Shown: in pieces, positions 1-12,400 of the stretch | Layout of the letters: each line of letters starts with the position of its first letter | Position numbering within the stretch: position 1 is the stretch's first letter | Assembly: GCF_022539665.2 (NCBI RefSeq) | Contig: NC_081337.1 | Coordinates: 10,781,768 to 10,845,767, forward strand | Direction of reading: 5' to 3' | DNA length: 64,000 nucleotides | Source of the DNA: Daphnia carinata | Taxonomy: Eukaryota; Arthropoda; Branchiopoda; Diplostraca; Daphniidae | The notes under the pieces: generated by a model | Seen by the model: only the letters and a program-made list of their open reading frames with translations | Told to the model about the DNA's origin: nothing | Database searches by the model: none | Position numbers and translations under genes: made by a program

Positions 1-768
1 ACAAATATCCCAAATGTTATGGCAATTTATTTCTTCTAAAATAGAAAAAATACAAACATTCAACATTGATGTCAATGGGTATGCTCGCGCGACAATTAGG
101 TGTGTCTAACTAAAATACAACTTGAAGGGCAGCCAATAAGTGCCCCGCAGGTCATCAACTGATGTAAATAAAAAACCTTCAATTAATTTTAACGAATAAA
201 CGAGAGTTTATCGAGGAATGAGAATTTTAGTATAAAATCCAAGTTGTTGGAAAACAACTTTCTATAACATTTTTTATGTAATCGCTGGAAGTTGATCAAA
301 TGTTTGTTTTCTACTTTCCGTCCATAAGGCCCGAGAGGTAAAAAAACGATGCGAAAGCTGACGTTGCAACTCAGCAACCCGAACCAGGTTCTATTACACA
401 ATACCACTCCATTTCCTCGTCAAGTTGTCATACTCAGGTTAATTTGATGACAGCTACTGCTATTCATGATCAGACGCAGCCAAACTAATTATAAAAATTT
501 ATTTGTTATTTAGGTTTTCGTTTCAAAGTTGTATTAGAAATATCCCATTTAACCTGATAGGAATTAAGGAATAGTAGGTCGTGGCGTCGCTGGCTGAGAT
601 AGGTTGCGTAGGCCTGTAGTGGTATCGGTATTCTTCCACCACTGCTGGCCTTGTTTACAGTAAAGCCACCGTCGTCTGCGACATCGCTATGGATCAATTT
701 TGACTGCCATATATCTCACGTTTCTATAATTTTCCGACTCTTTCGCGAGTCCAGCCCTTATTATAAAA
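1..768. other. Left flank and UBE2J2 upstream region
   Basis: No gene can be assigned. On the minus strand, 506-697 has an open frame ending in LKRKPK and a stop at 506, with a possible donor before GTTAAA, but it has no clear ATG and no recognisable family. It could be a terminal exon of a divergent gene or chance. The 70 bases before the UBE2J2 ATG should hold its 5' UTR; no TATA box is evident. Confidence 0.4.
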
Positions 769-2063
769 ATGAGTAAACATAACAATAGCGCAACATCCCG
801 TTTAAAGCAGGATTATTTACGATTGAAAAAGGACCCGATTCCGTATGTTGTCGCAGAGCCTTTACCGTCAAACATTTTGGAGTGGCATTATGTCGTCAGT
901 GGCCCTGAAACTTCGCTTTATGAAGGCGGTTATTACCATGGAAAGCTTTTATTCCCTGCAGAATTTCCATTTAAGCCTCCAAGTATGTTTCAGTCAATTG
1001 TGAATTCACTCTCGTATAAAATGTGTTTATTATTATGTAGGTATCTACATGATTACACCCAATGGAAGGTAAACATATATTTCAAACCAAAATGATTCAT
1101 TATTTAGAAATGAAACATTGCATATTCATTTAGTTTTCATCCTAACCATTTTGTTGCATGTATAGGTTCAAACCGAATACAAGGTAATGAGCTTGAGATT
1201 GGAGTACGGTATTTCTTTTTCATCTATAACAAAATATTTATTAGTGGATTAAGAAGTGTTATTTCAAGAGATGTTTTTAAATGTTAGATAAGTGAGACAA
1301 ATTTATCTTCAAATATTTCTTATATGCTCAAAGCCCTTATATTCGTGTGAAAAGCTAAAACATTTTGCCTTATCTTTCTTGGCACTTAAAAAAACAACAA
1401 AGGTTATGCCTATCAATCAGCGATTTTCATCCAGATTCTTGGAATCCGGTATACATCTTATTTAAAATTATTGTCATGATTCATATTTAAATGGTGTACA
1501 CTTGCAGGCATGGAGTGTATCAACTATTCTTACTGGATTACTGAGTTTCATGGTAAACAATAGCTCTGATTTTCATTTTACGTATCACATCACATGCATT
1601 TCTCCACATGGGAAGATTCTTAAAATTTTTATTCTTACAGTTAGAGAAGAGCCCTACACTGGGAAGTATTGAAACTACAGACCATGAAAAGCGTTGTCTT
1701 GCTGAGCAAAGTCTAAAATTCAACCTTGGAGATAAAATTTTCAATGAACTTTTCCCAGACATTACAGCTGTATGAGTATTATACATTAGTTTGCAAAATT
1801 TTCTAAACTAATTTGATGTCACCCCAAAGAAAATTCAAAAAGAGATTGAATTAAGAAAAGCTGCAGCCGAAATGGCAACAAATTCTTCGCTACCTACGAT
1901 TCGCAGCGCAGAGAGTGGAAACAATCCTCTACCATTCCTTGGAGATCGACGGGTCGGTCGGGTGGATTACCCTGGACTACTAGCAAATGTTGTTGTGATC
2001 GCAGGCTTCACTCTATTTGCATTCATTGTCAAATATGTACTAAAGAGTTTGAGCATAGACTAA
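769..2063 (+). CDS. UBE2J2: Ubiquitin-conjugating enzyme E2 J2
   Basis: Tail-anchored E2 enzyme that transfers ubiquitin at the ER membrane, in the ER-associated degradation pathway. Seven coding exons with consistent phases: 769-982, 1041-1068, 1166-1183, 1403-1448, 1508-1552, 1641-1769 and 1830-2063. The order of motifs follows the family: RLKQDY, LPSNILEWHYVV, YEGGYYHGKL, FPFKPPS, ITPNGRFKPNTRLCLS (active-site Cys in TRLCLS), DFHPDSWNPAWSV and LTGLLSFM. A hydrophobic segment (VVVIAGFTLFAFIVKYVL) just before the C-terminus is the tail anchor. The linker between the E2 fold and the anchor is shorter than in human UBE2J2. The last acceptor, at 1829, has a weak pyrimidine tract, so that border is the least certain. 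The ATG follows the run AAAA. Confidence 0.93.
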
Positions 2064-2630
2064 AAAATATATCTATATATATCCTCTTATTATTACAAGG
2101 AACTGTTTCTTCTTCTTTACAAAATTAATATTTAAATGATATTTCGCGATGGGGGGCTGAAAAGAAAAGAAACATGAAAAACCATAGATATGCGCGAAAT
2201 AGTTTTCCAGAGTTCAGTTACAAAACATTGACCTTGGAATCAGCATCGTAGCTAGTTCAGAGTTATTTCTTTATTGAATCTGTATGTCTGCTAGATTAGA
2301 ACTGGTAGAAATGTTTTAAACTTCTACAATACTAAAGTTGCTTATGTAAAATCGACTTAGGGAAAGCAGAGTCAGCCGTCAGCTCATAGACTCCTAGAAC
2401 CTGGGATTATAGAACCTTCATCTATGAGTAAATGAATAGTTCACATTTCACAATGCTGTTCCCTAGCAGACGTCAACTGAAACCAAAAACGCAAAAGGGT
2501 TTAAGAAAAACGGTACTTCCGACAGTACCGAATTCCAAGGTGTGTTATAGACATTATTGCTTGTTATTAACACGTAGGTCTTCAAAACGGTTGTTGAATT
2601 GCTGAGTTTGCATGGGGCAGGAATAGAGCC
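2064..2630. other. Spacer between UBE2J2 and SNX17
   Basis: AT-rich spacer between two same-strand genes. It should hold the UBE2J2 3' UTR and the SNX17 promoter and 5' UTR. I see no ORF, repeat or RNA gene in it. Confidence 0.5.
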
Positions 2631-4748
2631 ATGCATTTTTCTATTCCAGAGACAGAAAATCTTCAGGATAAGGATGGAAGTTACTATCAGGTATGAAGCG
2701 TTATTTGTCGCTTACGCTGTTTTTTGGTTTTATCTCGTTTGATAGTCCGCCATGCAAAGGCCCATGATATGTGGGTTTTAACACAATAATGTGTGAATCT
2801 TTTAATTTATTCCAGGGATATCATATTCACATCAATGGAAACCATCATTGCACACTCCGTTATAAGCAACTAAGGCACCTACATGACCAATTGAAGAAAC
2901 TATTTAGTCATGATACTTTACCAGAATTTCCTTCCAAGAAACTTCTTCCTTTGACAACACCTCAACTTGAGGAACGCAGGCTTTATCTTGAAAAATATTT
3001 ACAATCAAGTAATTTGCTTTTATCTGTTATGATTTGGTGTGCCATCCAAGTTATCACTCAATTTTTCCCTTTAAGTTGCTCTTGACCATAGAATCAGCAA
3101 TAGTACTTTCTTTCATGCTTTTCTGCGCATGGCTCAAAATGAAACTCATTTGTCCAGTGATGACCAAAAGAATGTTCATATTAGGATTACTTTACCTGGA
3201 GAAGAAGTAATATCCATTCCAGTCACTCCAATCCAAGAGACTGCTTCAGTTATAAAGGTAAAAAGTCTTCTTTTCACAGGCATGGTTAATATAAATGCAT
3301 ATTGTTTCCTTTTTTATATTTTTATTTATTTATTTATTTCCATTTTATTTCTTCTTTTTTCTTTACTTTTCAAAAAATTCTTTTATAAAATTTATTATAG
3401 TTTTTTTTTTCTTTAATTATTCTAGAGAGTTGCTCAACATATTGGGCTTCCAGAAGAGTTGGCGGATTACTTTGCCCTTTTCGTTCAAGATGCTAATGAG
3501 TTTAATCAATATTGTTGTATGCCTTCAAAAGTTATAATCATGCAATGCCGAAAATAATTCCGTTTGTTGTTGATCTAGTGGTTAGAAGATTGCTAAATTA
3601 TGAATCGCCATTCTTAGCTGTGAAACTGTCTGGCGAGAGCGCAAGTCTCGTTATCAGGAAAAGGTACACATTTTATTCTAATAGATTTTATTTTATGTTT
3701 TTCATTTCTTTTTCTTGCAATTTCATAATTAATCGTGCTTTATTAAAATTCAGTTATTGGGATACTACATACGACGATGAGCTTTTAAAAGACCCTGTTG
3801 GAACTAAATTGGTGTACAATCAATTTCGAGACGACTATAAAAGATATTGGATACAACCAAATGAACAGCAACTAATACCCCTGAAAAGATTGTTAGAACA
3901 AGAAAAGCAGCACGACGTATGTGTTTAAAGCTATGTTTGTGGCACAGAACGTAACATAATTTTTCTTAATGAAGGTAATGAAACTTGCACGACAAATGCG
4001 GTTTTACGGAAGCGTAAATTTCTTACCCTGTTTAACGGACTTTCCTACCCCGCGCTCTACCGTATCTATTCATGCGCTTAACAAGGAACTGGTTTTTCGC
4101 TACCCAGATTTGTCAGAGAGGTTGTTTCGGGTAACGCGTATGCGTACTTGGAGAATTACTACAATTGTCCAGGTAAAACGAAGATGCTTACATTCAGAAT
4201 TGTCATTAATTCGAAACTTTTTCGGTAACAGGAACATAGTCTCGATCACCCTAAACTAGAATTGTCGTTTGAATACCTTTTATCTAAAGATCGATTACAG
4301 TGGATCACAGTAGAAAGCACTCAAGTCATTTTTCTTTCTTTATGCCTGCAAAGCATGGTTGAAGAGCTGATGCGAAAGCAACAGGAAGCTGGTAGTTGCA
4401 GCACATTTCCTAAGGTAACTCAACGACTGTTTAACCGCAAAACTTATCTAATCAATTTATTTCTTCTAGCTGACGGATGAAGTGATTCAAAAGCTAACAT
4501 TCCTAGGGAAAAATGGAACTTTACTTTGTATTTCTGAGTCAACTGGGAAACCTAGAATTTCTAAGGTATAAATCGAACGGTTGCTATGCATCCTAATTCT
4601 AACACTTTGTTTCTAGGATCCAATAAAGAATCCACTTGGACTAAAAGAAAGTATCCGTGTTCGCTTTCGAAATGGAAGAAATCATTCGTTTGAAGAAGCG
4701 CGAATTGAGAATCACGCCTTTGAAGATATTCGTGACGAAGATTTGTGA
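2631..4748 (+). CDS. SNX17: Sorting nexin-17 (PX-FERM sorting nexin)
   Basis: Endosomal adaptor that binds PI3P and NPxY-type cargo tails and returns receptors to the cell surface. The first exon encodes MHFSIPETENLQDKDGSYYQ, close to the human N-terminus. The PX domain follows (LRYKQLRHLHDQLKKLF, then FPSKKLLPLTTPQLEERR), then a FERM-like region with HIGLPEELADYFALF, SYWDTTYDDELLKDP and the segment FRVTRMRTWRITT. The protein ends in FEDIRDEDL. The acceptor after TTTAAG near 3075 restores phase and gives SNSTFFHAFLR, which matches family members. Introns are mostly 60-150 nt. SNX17 is preferred over SNX27 or SNX31 because there is no PDZ domain and both ends match SNX17. Confidence 0.9.
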
Positions 4749-5572
4749 CAGGAGAGAATGCAAATCCTAAATAATAGGTTCCCTTTCCATTTCTGGTTAC
4801 AGGATTTCTTGTTTTGGGTGAAGCTGTAACTTCATGCCACTTTTGGAGCAAAACTGACTATCCTTGAAATTCTGTGGTTAACTGTCTCTTAATTGTTAAT
4901 ATGACTATCCTGATATATTACTGACTTTTTTAATTAAGTGTTTTCTTAATTAAATCGTTGTATGTGCTTGACTGTGTCACAAGACAGAGGTGAACAAAAC
5001 AGTGATCTATAACCATTTTCAATCTGTTTGGCTCAGTATCAAAGATGTTAAATTCGACCAAGAGGTTTATATTCTGTCTCTTACTGTAATCCCAGAGCTT
5101 TTAAAAATACACAATACTGTGTAAAACATCTGAGAATATTTTGAAATGTGTTTTGACAATCCAACATCTGTATTGTATGAACTAGACACAGCAGTTTTTT
5201 TTGTAGTGAAAATTTAATTTGTCTAACTCAGAACTCAAAACTTTTGGTAATCGGTTGCATCATGAAACCATCGATAAAGACCTCCGTGGTCTTTATCTTC
5301 AGTTTTTCACGAAGAAAATATCTTATTTCGTAAACTGATACACCTTCCTACACAGCGAGAACAATCGTCTGCAATGCGCCGAATTCCGTACAATGACGCA
5401 TAATCGCCTTATGACGGTATAGCAAGCAAAGTTTACTTTTACTATTTTCGCACGTTTTAATTAAAGCAATCAATTTTGTTTTTGGTGAAACATGTTTTTT
5501 AAAATGCCAAATTTTTAAAACTGATAGCATGTTTAGTTTAAAATCAATAAAACACGCGTGAAAAGTTCGAAA
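4749..5572. other. Spacer between SNX17 and J-domain gene
   Basis: AT-rich spacer with the SNX17 3' UTR and the upstream region of the next gene. A minus-strand open frame at 5348-5656 has no family match, overlaps the likely first exon of the next gene, and looks like chance. Nothing else is visible. Confidence 0.4.
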
Positions 5573-7176
5573 ATGGAGAATGCAAGCTTTCGAAATGGCT
5601 TTCGTTCTGGCTGCAACTACTTTGCTGCAGGTGTGATTCCGCAAAAATATCTGCATTTTCAGAAATTCCTAGCGATTTCAAGTGATTTCAAGTGATTTCA
5701 AGAGATTCCAAGTGATTCTTTTCGAAAATGCCCTTTTTCACGGTGTTACCCTGTCTCATTTACCACTGGCAATCCTTTTTTCCAGCCAATTCTGGAAAAG
5801 CTGTCGCCGAATCGGCCCCTGTGGCGATTACTAATGCAGCGAGTGGCTCGCAAGATCAATCTGAAGACCCGATTGATCTACCTGCTGAGAACCACGCATT
5901 GGACTGCGTCGTCGAACCAGTGCCAAAGTCGGAAGATGATTGCGGAATTGAAAAGAAGTGCAACGAAAGAGCGCTGAAGGTTCAGCTTGCTGACCTGGTG
6001 GAAGAGAAGGATGTGGCTCTTTCGGCTAACAAACAGCTGTTAGAAATCATCGACAGGATGAAATTGGAAGCCACGGAAGCCAGCGCTGCGCGTGAAGAAC
6101 TCACCAGGCAAAACATCGAGTTGCAAGACGAGTTACAGAAGAAGGATTGTGATCTACAGCGGGCTGAGCAAGAAATGAAAGACATCGTCTTTTCTAAGCA
6201 TCAAGGCCTAAACAAGGTTGGTCTAATGCAGAAGGAAATCCGGAACCTCAAGATTCGTCGAATGAGTTATGAAGAACGCATGTCTCGCCTGGACAAAGAA
6301 TTGGCTGATAAGGAGAATCAACGAAAGGTAGAGCAAGCTCACCAACAAGCTAAGATGGAGCATACGATGGCGCTACATGCCAAGCAGCTGAACGACATTG
6401 AGTCGGAGAACAAGGTTCTCGTACAAAGGATGGTAAAGGAACACCAGCTCAACGTGGACGAACAACGTGTCCATTACGAATCCGCAATGGCACAGTTGCG
6501 CAACCAACTTGAGGAGGAACATCAAGCGCGTCTACATTCGGCATTACAGGAGGCGAAAGCCCAATACGCGGCTAAGTATTCCGAGGCTTCTTACAAGTTT
6601 CAAATGCAAGTGCGAGGCTTTCGCAACAACGCCGATTCAGCGCGCATGAAGGCTGAAAAACTAGCCACGAATCTGGAAGAGTGTAAGAAGAAATTTTCAG
6701 AGATGGAGACAGCAAACCGTCTTCTGAAAGAGGCGCTGCACAAACAAAAAGCGACCTCAGATGCTAATTTCGATGAACTTCTCGCCAACCACGAAACCAT
6801 TGGCCGAATGCGCGTCTTTCACGCAAAATTGCTCGAAAACCGTGATAGGCATATCGAGCAATTGCAACGAAGAATCGAAGAATTGGAGAAACGCGCTGAC
6901 AAGGACGTAGAAGTAGTCGGACCTGATTACTACAAACTCTTGGGAGTCGAGCGTAACGCTGGAACGAGCGAAATTAAGTCGGCGTATTACGCAAAATCGC
7001 GAATCCATCATCCCGACAAGCATCGAGACTCGCCCGACCAGAAGAAGCATGAAACCATTTTCAAAACTATTAAATATGGCTACGAAGTCATATCTAATAG
7101 CCATTCGCGGCGCAAATATGATAAATGGCTCGACATGACATCGGTTCGACTGGCCCATCAAGAGAAGTATTGTTAA
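5573..7176 (+). CDS. Coiled-coil protein with C-terminal J domain
   Basis: Preferred model has two exons: 5573-5630 (starting MENASFRNGFRS) and 5786-7176, joined in phase 1 across a 155-nt intron. It gives 482 residues. A single-exon reading from the ATG at 5728 is also 482 residues, but its first 20 residues translate the pyrimidine tract and look intronic. After an acidic N-terminus comes a long Glu/Lys/Gln-rich coiled coil (about residues 85-395). The C-terminal J domain starts near PDYYKLLGVERNAG and carries the HPD motif in SRIHHPDKHRD (H428-D430 in the single-exon numbering). J domains stimulate Hsp70 ATPase. A J domain at the far C-terminus behind a coiled coil is unusual; no named orthologue was recognised. 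The main exon has no introns, unlike its neighbours. Confidence 0.72.
5674..5718 (+). repeat. 10-bp tandem repeat, about 4.5 copies
   Basis: Units GATTTCAAGT, GATTTCAAGT, GATTTCAAGA, GATTCCAAGT and a partial GATTC follow one another with few mismatches. They lie inside the proposed short intron of the J-domain gene. Confidence 0.85.
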
Positions 7177-7546
7177 CGGATTTCCAACTCGCCGATAACA
7201 AGCAGATGTGTAGGTACACCTTACACACAAGAACACCTCACAACCTTTCTTAAACCCTTTGGCTTGACTTTTAAGTTACGAGTAGTAACGTAAAGCGCCG
7301 TGCCTGTGACTGCCCAGTCACGTCCATGTGAGTCTTGGGAACGATGTTTTGCCATCTTCCCTCGACTCTGGGATGTTCTGACATCGGGTAATTACATGCA
7401 CCCGTGTAGTTCTGTCTGCACGGGAATTTACGTTACTGCATTGAAATTCCACTCTTGCCTCTTCGTCGAAGATGGAAACCAAAATTCAGGTGTGCAAGAT
7501 TGCCATCATACCATCCTTAACTACGACCGGCTATAAAAGAACCTGA
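7177..7546. other. Downstream flank of J-domain gene with TATA-like motif
   Basis: Holds the 3' end of the J-domain gene. A TATAAAAG motif at 7532-7539 lies just before the broken frame that follows, which might mark an old promoter. No intact gene is seen. Confidence 0.35.
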
Positions 7547-8099
7547 TCGAGCGGCTTTATCTTACCCCGGTCACCTTCCATCGAGGTTTGCGATTTACCT
7601 GTGCAAGCTGCTGAGGTCGTTCCCGAAGCAGGTGTTGCTGTAATTGCTGCTACTGATGCAATTGTAGAAGTGGCGGCTGCAGACGCACCTGTTCGGCCCG
7701 TTCGAGTGGAATACCAAAGTCGCATGGCTATGAGGGCGAGGGCGCCGGCAGAGAAAGATGCTCTGCAAAAGGCCGGAGTACAATCCGACAAGGTCGAGTA
7801 GATCAAGGCATGTGAAACTACGGACGGCAAAGTGGACATTGAGCCGAGCCGTGCACTGCCGTTGGCCGCTGCACAACCACCTTCGCAGCGGACGCCAATT
7901 TCCGATTCCCTTGTACCATCCAACAAAAAGGATGTTCCGGATCCTGAATACATCTTCCATCAAGGCTTATAACTTACCTACACCGATTGTTAAGCCCACT
8001 GGCGAACATTCATCCGTTCCCATCCGACACGAGTGTGTCGTTGAAGTTTCCAACTCAGTAGGCGATCAATCGGCCGCTTGCCCAACAACCCGCTCAATG
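7547..8099 (+). pseudogene. Disrupted coding remnant (stop codon plus frameshift)
   Basis: One frame is open from 7547 and encodes Ala/Val-rich sequence (DLPVQAAEVVPEAGVAVIA, then MRARAPAEKDALQKAGVQS) up to TAG at 7799. It stays open and coding-like after that stop (EPSRALPLAAAQPPS, DVPDPEYIFHQGL) until TAA at 7970. A different frame then continues with NLPTPIVKPTGEHSSVPI as far as about 8100. No ATG opens the first part. This pattern suggests a decayed gene, perhaps related to the neighbouring J-domain gene, but I could not align the two. It could also be an unusual gene with missed introns. Confidence 0.4.
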
Positions 8100-9341
8100 A
8101 GCGTTTTTTTTTCTTTTCGTTTTTTTTCCCTTAAAAAAAAACTGAAAATCAAACTTCTTGTACATTCTATTCCGGCTTTAATTGTATCTTCTTCAGAGTA
8201 ATTAGTTTAATTGCCCCTTTTTTTAAAAAGCAAAGACAACGAATCAAAATTCTTGTACATTTGTATTTCGGCTTGATTTATGTATGCTTTAAACTTTGAT
8301 GACGCTTTCTTTCAATCACAATCCAAAGGAACTGGCCGACGAACCCGTAAAGGAGTTGTCTTCACTGCAGTGCGTGGCAACTACCAATACTGTAACGCTT
8401 CTGTTCCATTTGTCTTCTTCACGGCACAAGTTTGCGTGCGATTGGCGGGATGGTGAGCAATATTGCCATCTCCCCACCTGCATGCACCCGCCGGAAGGAG
8501 ACCACTACGAGAATTGATTGTCTCGTTGTGATGGCAGGGCGTTGCAGGTAGTTTTCACCTCCACGGCAGTGATCAGCTACCTTTACGGGGGAATTTTATC
8601 CTTAAACGATTCGGACCGGTTCTGGAAGTGCGTGTGCGAGAAGAGCTAATCAAAGTTTCGTTTGTCTTTGCTAAACAAATATTTTTCTGCTACTTAAAAT
8701 TCCCCATACATTTTCTTCTTTTCGATCAATAAAATTCTTACTTAAACATATAATCATTGTGTTTTGGCTTTTATTACTTCAAATCCGTTCCTTTTTATCC
8801 AACTCCAACGTGGCGTTGTTTGAAACGTTATTCACGTGAATGAACTCATTCCAAGCGGTATACATAATAGGGCTGTTTTTCGTAGAAAGCACAGATATTT
8901 GAAAAAATAGCATCGTTGTATTTGACTTGGGTATTGGGTCGGCAGCACATGTAAGTTTTCTTATGGGGATAACGAATAGTGGTCTTTATCTATGATGAAA
9001 CAGTCACTTTTCGCAAAATATTAAGATGTAATATTATGCACTCCTCCTTGAGTCAACGATTTATCTGAATTTGCATGTAGAATTCTAGAATCCTGATAGA
9101 TGTCTCTCACATGATGTCAACACCAAAATAGGTTAACTAATTAACTGTTTCATGAGCGTCGTCTGCCGTGTGCAACCGGTTAGAAAGAGAAAGATACGAA
9201 AATTTTCCACCCCACTGATAACCAGCTAATAACGATTTCATCCATTTTTCAGCCATTGTGAGACATCAGATATCGTTCTTTTACAAACTTATCAAAAGAA
9301 TAATTAAAGAAGTATTCATCAACGACCAAAATCGTATAACC
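8100..9341. other. Spacer upstream of the acyl-CoA dehydrogenase
   Basis: A small open frame at 8299-8517 encodes a Cys/His-containing C-terminus (EQYCHLPTCMHPPEGD). Its DNA resembles a piece near 7350-7420 (shared TGCCATCT and CATGCACCCG), so it may be another remnant of the same decayed unit. AATAAA lies near 8729. From 8760 to 9250 nothing is visible. A splice acceptor just before 9253 suggests a non-coding first exon for the next gene. Confidence 0.3.
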
Positions 9342-12031
9342 ATGGCCTCCTACAAGATTTTAACTTCGAAATCATTGATTCCAATGGCGAGTCGTATATT
9401 GAAGTCCAACTGTGCCCGAACGGCTCAGTTTGCTTCCTCGGCTGCAATGTATAATAAGGTTGGTTGTTGTGTATACCATGATAATAACTTTAAACATGTC
9501 CATTGCTTTGATTAGGAAATTAAAGAATATAAGGCACCACAAACAAGTGCCACAACTGAAGTTAAAAAGCTTCAGCGCCCTCCCTTTGGGAAAAATTTGT
9601 TTCTTGGGAAGTTTGACACTGAAGTATTAGCTTTTCCGGAAGTTCTTGATAAAGAAAGGCTTCAGACACTTGAAGAACTGGTGGCTCCAGTAGAAAAATT
9701 TTTTGAGTCAATTGATTCAAAAAAAATTGATGCAGAAGGGAAAATTCCCAAGGAAACTTATGATGGACTGAAAGCTTTGGGTTTGTTTGGGCAACAGATA
9801 CCTACAGATTATGGTGGGCTGGGATTCAATGCTACCGAATTTGCACGACTTGCTGAAATTACAGCCTTAGATGCATCTGTTGCAGTATCACTTGCAGCCC
9901 ACCAGTCAATTGGCCTTAAGGCAAGTTATTGTACATAGTCAAAGTAATTTTATAATGATTGAAAATAATAATTTTTTTCAGGGTCTTTTAATAGCTGGAA
10001 GTGAAGATCAAAAAGCTAAATACTTACCCCGTTTGGCCACAGGTGAGTGGACTGCAGCGTTTTGCCTCACCGAACCCAGTAGCGGTTCAGATGCGGCGTC
10101 TGTGCAGGTAGGGCTTAAAATTTTATAAGGTTTCTTATTGTATTATTAAACAGTAGTTGATTTTATTCAAATATCACAGACCAAAGCGACCCTATCAGAT
10201 GATGGTGATTATTGGATCATGAATGGCAACAAAATATGGATATCAAACGGTGGTATCGCAGATTTCTTTACGGTGTTTGCGAAAACGCAAGTAATGCTTT
10301 CTCTTTTATTGTGTATTTAGCCCTTCTAAGGCATATCAAAATAATTTGAACTTTAACCACAAAGGTGAGGAATAAAATGGGTGAGATGGAAGATCGAGTC
10401 ACTGCATTTTTAGTGGAACGTAATTTTGGTGGAGTGACCCATGGGAAACCGGAGGATAAGCTTGGCATTCGGGGTTCGAACACTTGTCAGGTAAATGCTT
10501 GTTGTATGCAGCAATTACTTAAACCCAAATATTATTTTTGTTTTAATTAATAGGTATATTTTGAAAATGTGCCGATTCCGAAAGAGAATGTTTTGGGAGA
10601 GGTTGGAAGTGGTTTCAAAATTGCATTGAATATTTTGAATTCTGGAAGATTCAGTATGGGAAGTTCAGGAGCAGGTTGTCTTTATTTAATTTTGCTATAT
10701 TATCCAATTGCTACAACTCCCAAAACACATCTTTACGATTTCTTACCTAGCTTTTGAATAATCTTCTTTTTCTTTTTTAAAGGCATGTTAAAAAAACTTC
10801 TCGGATGGACAGCAGAGCATGCAGTAACACGTAAACAGTTTGGCAAAGCGTTGATGGAATTTGAATTAATTCAAGAAAAATTTGCAAAAATGGCTTGTAC
10901 CGTCTACGCCATGGAGTCGATGGCTTATCTCACCTCAGGTACCATTGGAAAAGAATTTCAAAGTGTCGCGTAACATGAATTGTTGACTCTTACCATATAG
11001 CTATGCTAGATACTTATGAGGAACCTGATTGCGCGATGGAGGCAGCAATGGTGAAGGTAATATTGAACGCTATCTACATGCTCGACATTTTTTTCCCTGT
11101 ATCGCGTTTGCTCATTTTGTATTACTGTAATTGTTTTCTAGGTTTTTAGCTCGGAGGGCGTTTGGAATTGTACAAGTGAATGCTTACAAATTCTTGGAGG
11201 ACTAGGCTATATGAAAGATTACCCATATGAACGTTATCTAAGAGACGCTCGCATTTTACTCATCTTTGAAGGAACCAACGAAATTCTCCGTATGCTCATA
11301 TCACTATTGGGTAAACTACTGTACAATGCATGTGTAAAAGGAATACCTTATGCTTTAATTTTTGCTTTATAGGACTGCAGCATGCAGGAAAACATCTTGC
11401 AGATATGGTTCGGAAATTACGTAACCCGACTGCCAATCCCCGGTTCGTCGTCAAAAGTACCTGGGAAAGATTACGACGGAACCCTAAAAATCCCAGACTC
11501 TCTCTTCAATTAAATAATTTCCTTCATCCAAGTCTCAGGGTAAATGTTGTGCAAATTGAAATCATTGTCACAATCTACTTGAACTATTATTTAGGCTGCG
11601 TCGGAATTGTTGGAGAAACGTGTCCTGCAATTTCAGATGGCTGTAGAAACTTTATTAGCTCGTCATGGAAAGGAAGTGAGCAATAAACAAATGGATCTTC
11701 GACGTGTAGCTGACGTCGCGATCGATTTGTTTGCTATGACTGCAGTTGTTAGTAGGTCCTCTCGGTCCTACTGCATTGGATTACGAAACGCAGAACATGA
11801 AGTATATAAGTTGTTTTCATCTTTGAATTCATACAAAACTGATTTTTCTTCCTATTGTAGGTGCAATTGGCACATTCTTTCTGTATCGAAGCCGATTTAC
11901 GTTGCGAGCGACATTTAGTAGAATTATTTGGGGGTGAGCTGACCACCCAAGATTTGGCAATTAAGAAAATTGCCCAAACTATTTTCCAAAACAAAGGGTA
12001 TTGCGCAGAACATCCTCTTAAACAAATTTAA
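9342..12031 (+). CDS. ACAD9: Acyl-CoA dehydrogenase, ACAD9/VLCAD type
   Basis: Mitochondrial flavoprotein. Members of this branch oxidise long-chain acyl-CoA, and ACAD9 also assembles respiratory complex I. The ATG at 9342 has a strong ACCATGG context; an in-frame GTG at 9258 is not a start. The N-terminus is rich in Ser, Lys and Arg, as in a mitochondrial presequence. Motifs in order: [109 protein letters not shown] and [15 protein letters not shown]; the Glu of FEGTNEI is the catalytic base. The C-terminal extension with FCIEADLHLRATF marks the ACAD9/VLCAD branch. ACAD9 is favoured over ACADVL, but the choice needs a tree. There are about eleven exons with short introns. Confidence 0.9.
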
Positions 12032-12400
12032 ATGTTCATGTAGCCAAGAGTTTAAATGGAGCTGTTAATTATGTAATACATATTGCAAGTTGTGTTGAGC
12101 AAATTTGATGTTTCACCATGATATAATTATTTGCATTCCCTTTATCAGACTTAACATTTGAATCTTGAAAAAAAAAAGTGCCACAGGCTTCAATGCAAAC
12201 TAGTTATTGAGCCCTAACAGTTAAGTTTTGAATATCAAATACAGACTACAAAGAAGTCTTTTAAGTCCTTTCATACCTTGGCAAAAAAAAATATTAAATG
12301 AAATTAAAAAGGAGATTCAAGGCTATCAAATTCTTTCTTGTATTTATAGCCGAGTGGATATCCAGATTTCCAGATACAATCCAAGACAATTTTTCCCATT
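12032..12400. other. Convergent 3' spacer
   Basis: Tail-to-tail spacer between the plus-strand dehydrogenase and the minus-strand RpL18A, holding both 3' UTRs. It is AT-rich, with no other feature seen. Confidence 0.5.

Noticed and set aside
9258-9341. Upstream in-frame start for the acyl-CoA dehydrogenase
   Set aside because: The codon at 9258 is GTG, and a splice acceptor lies just before it. The ATG at 9342 has a far better context.
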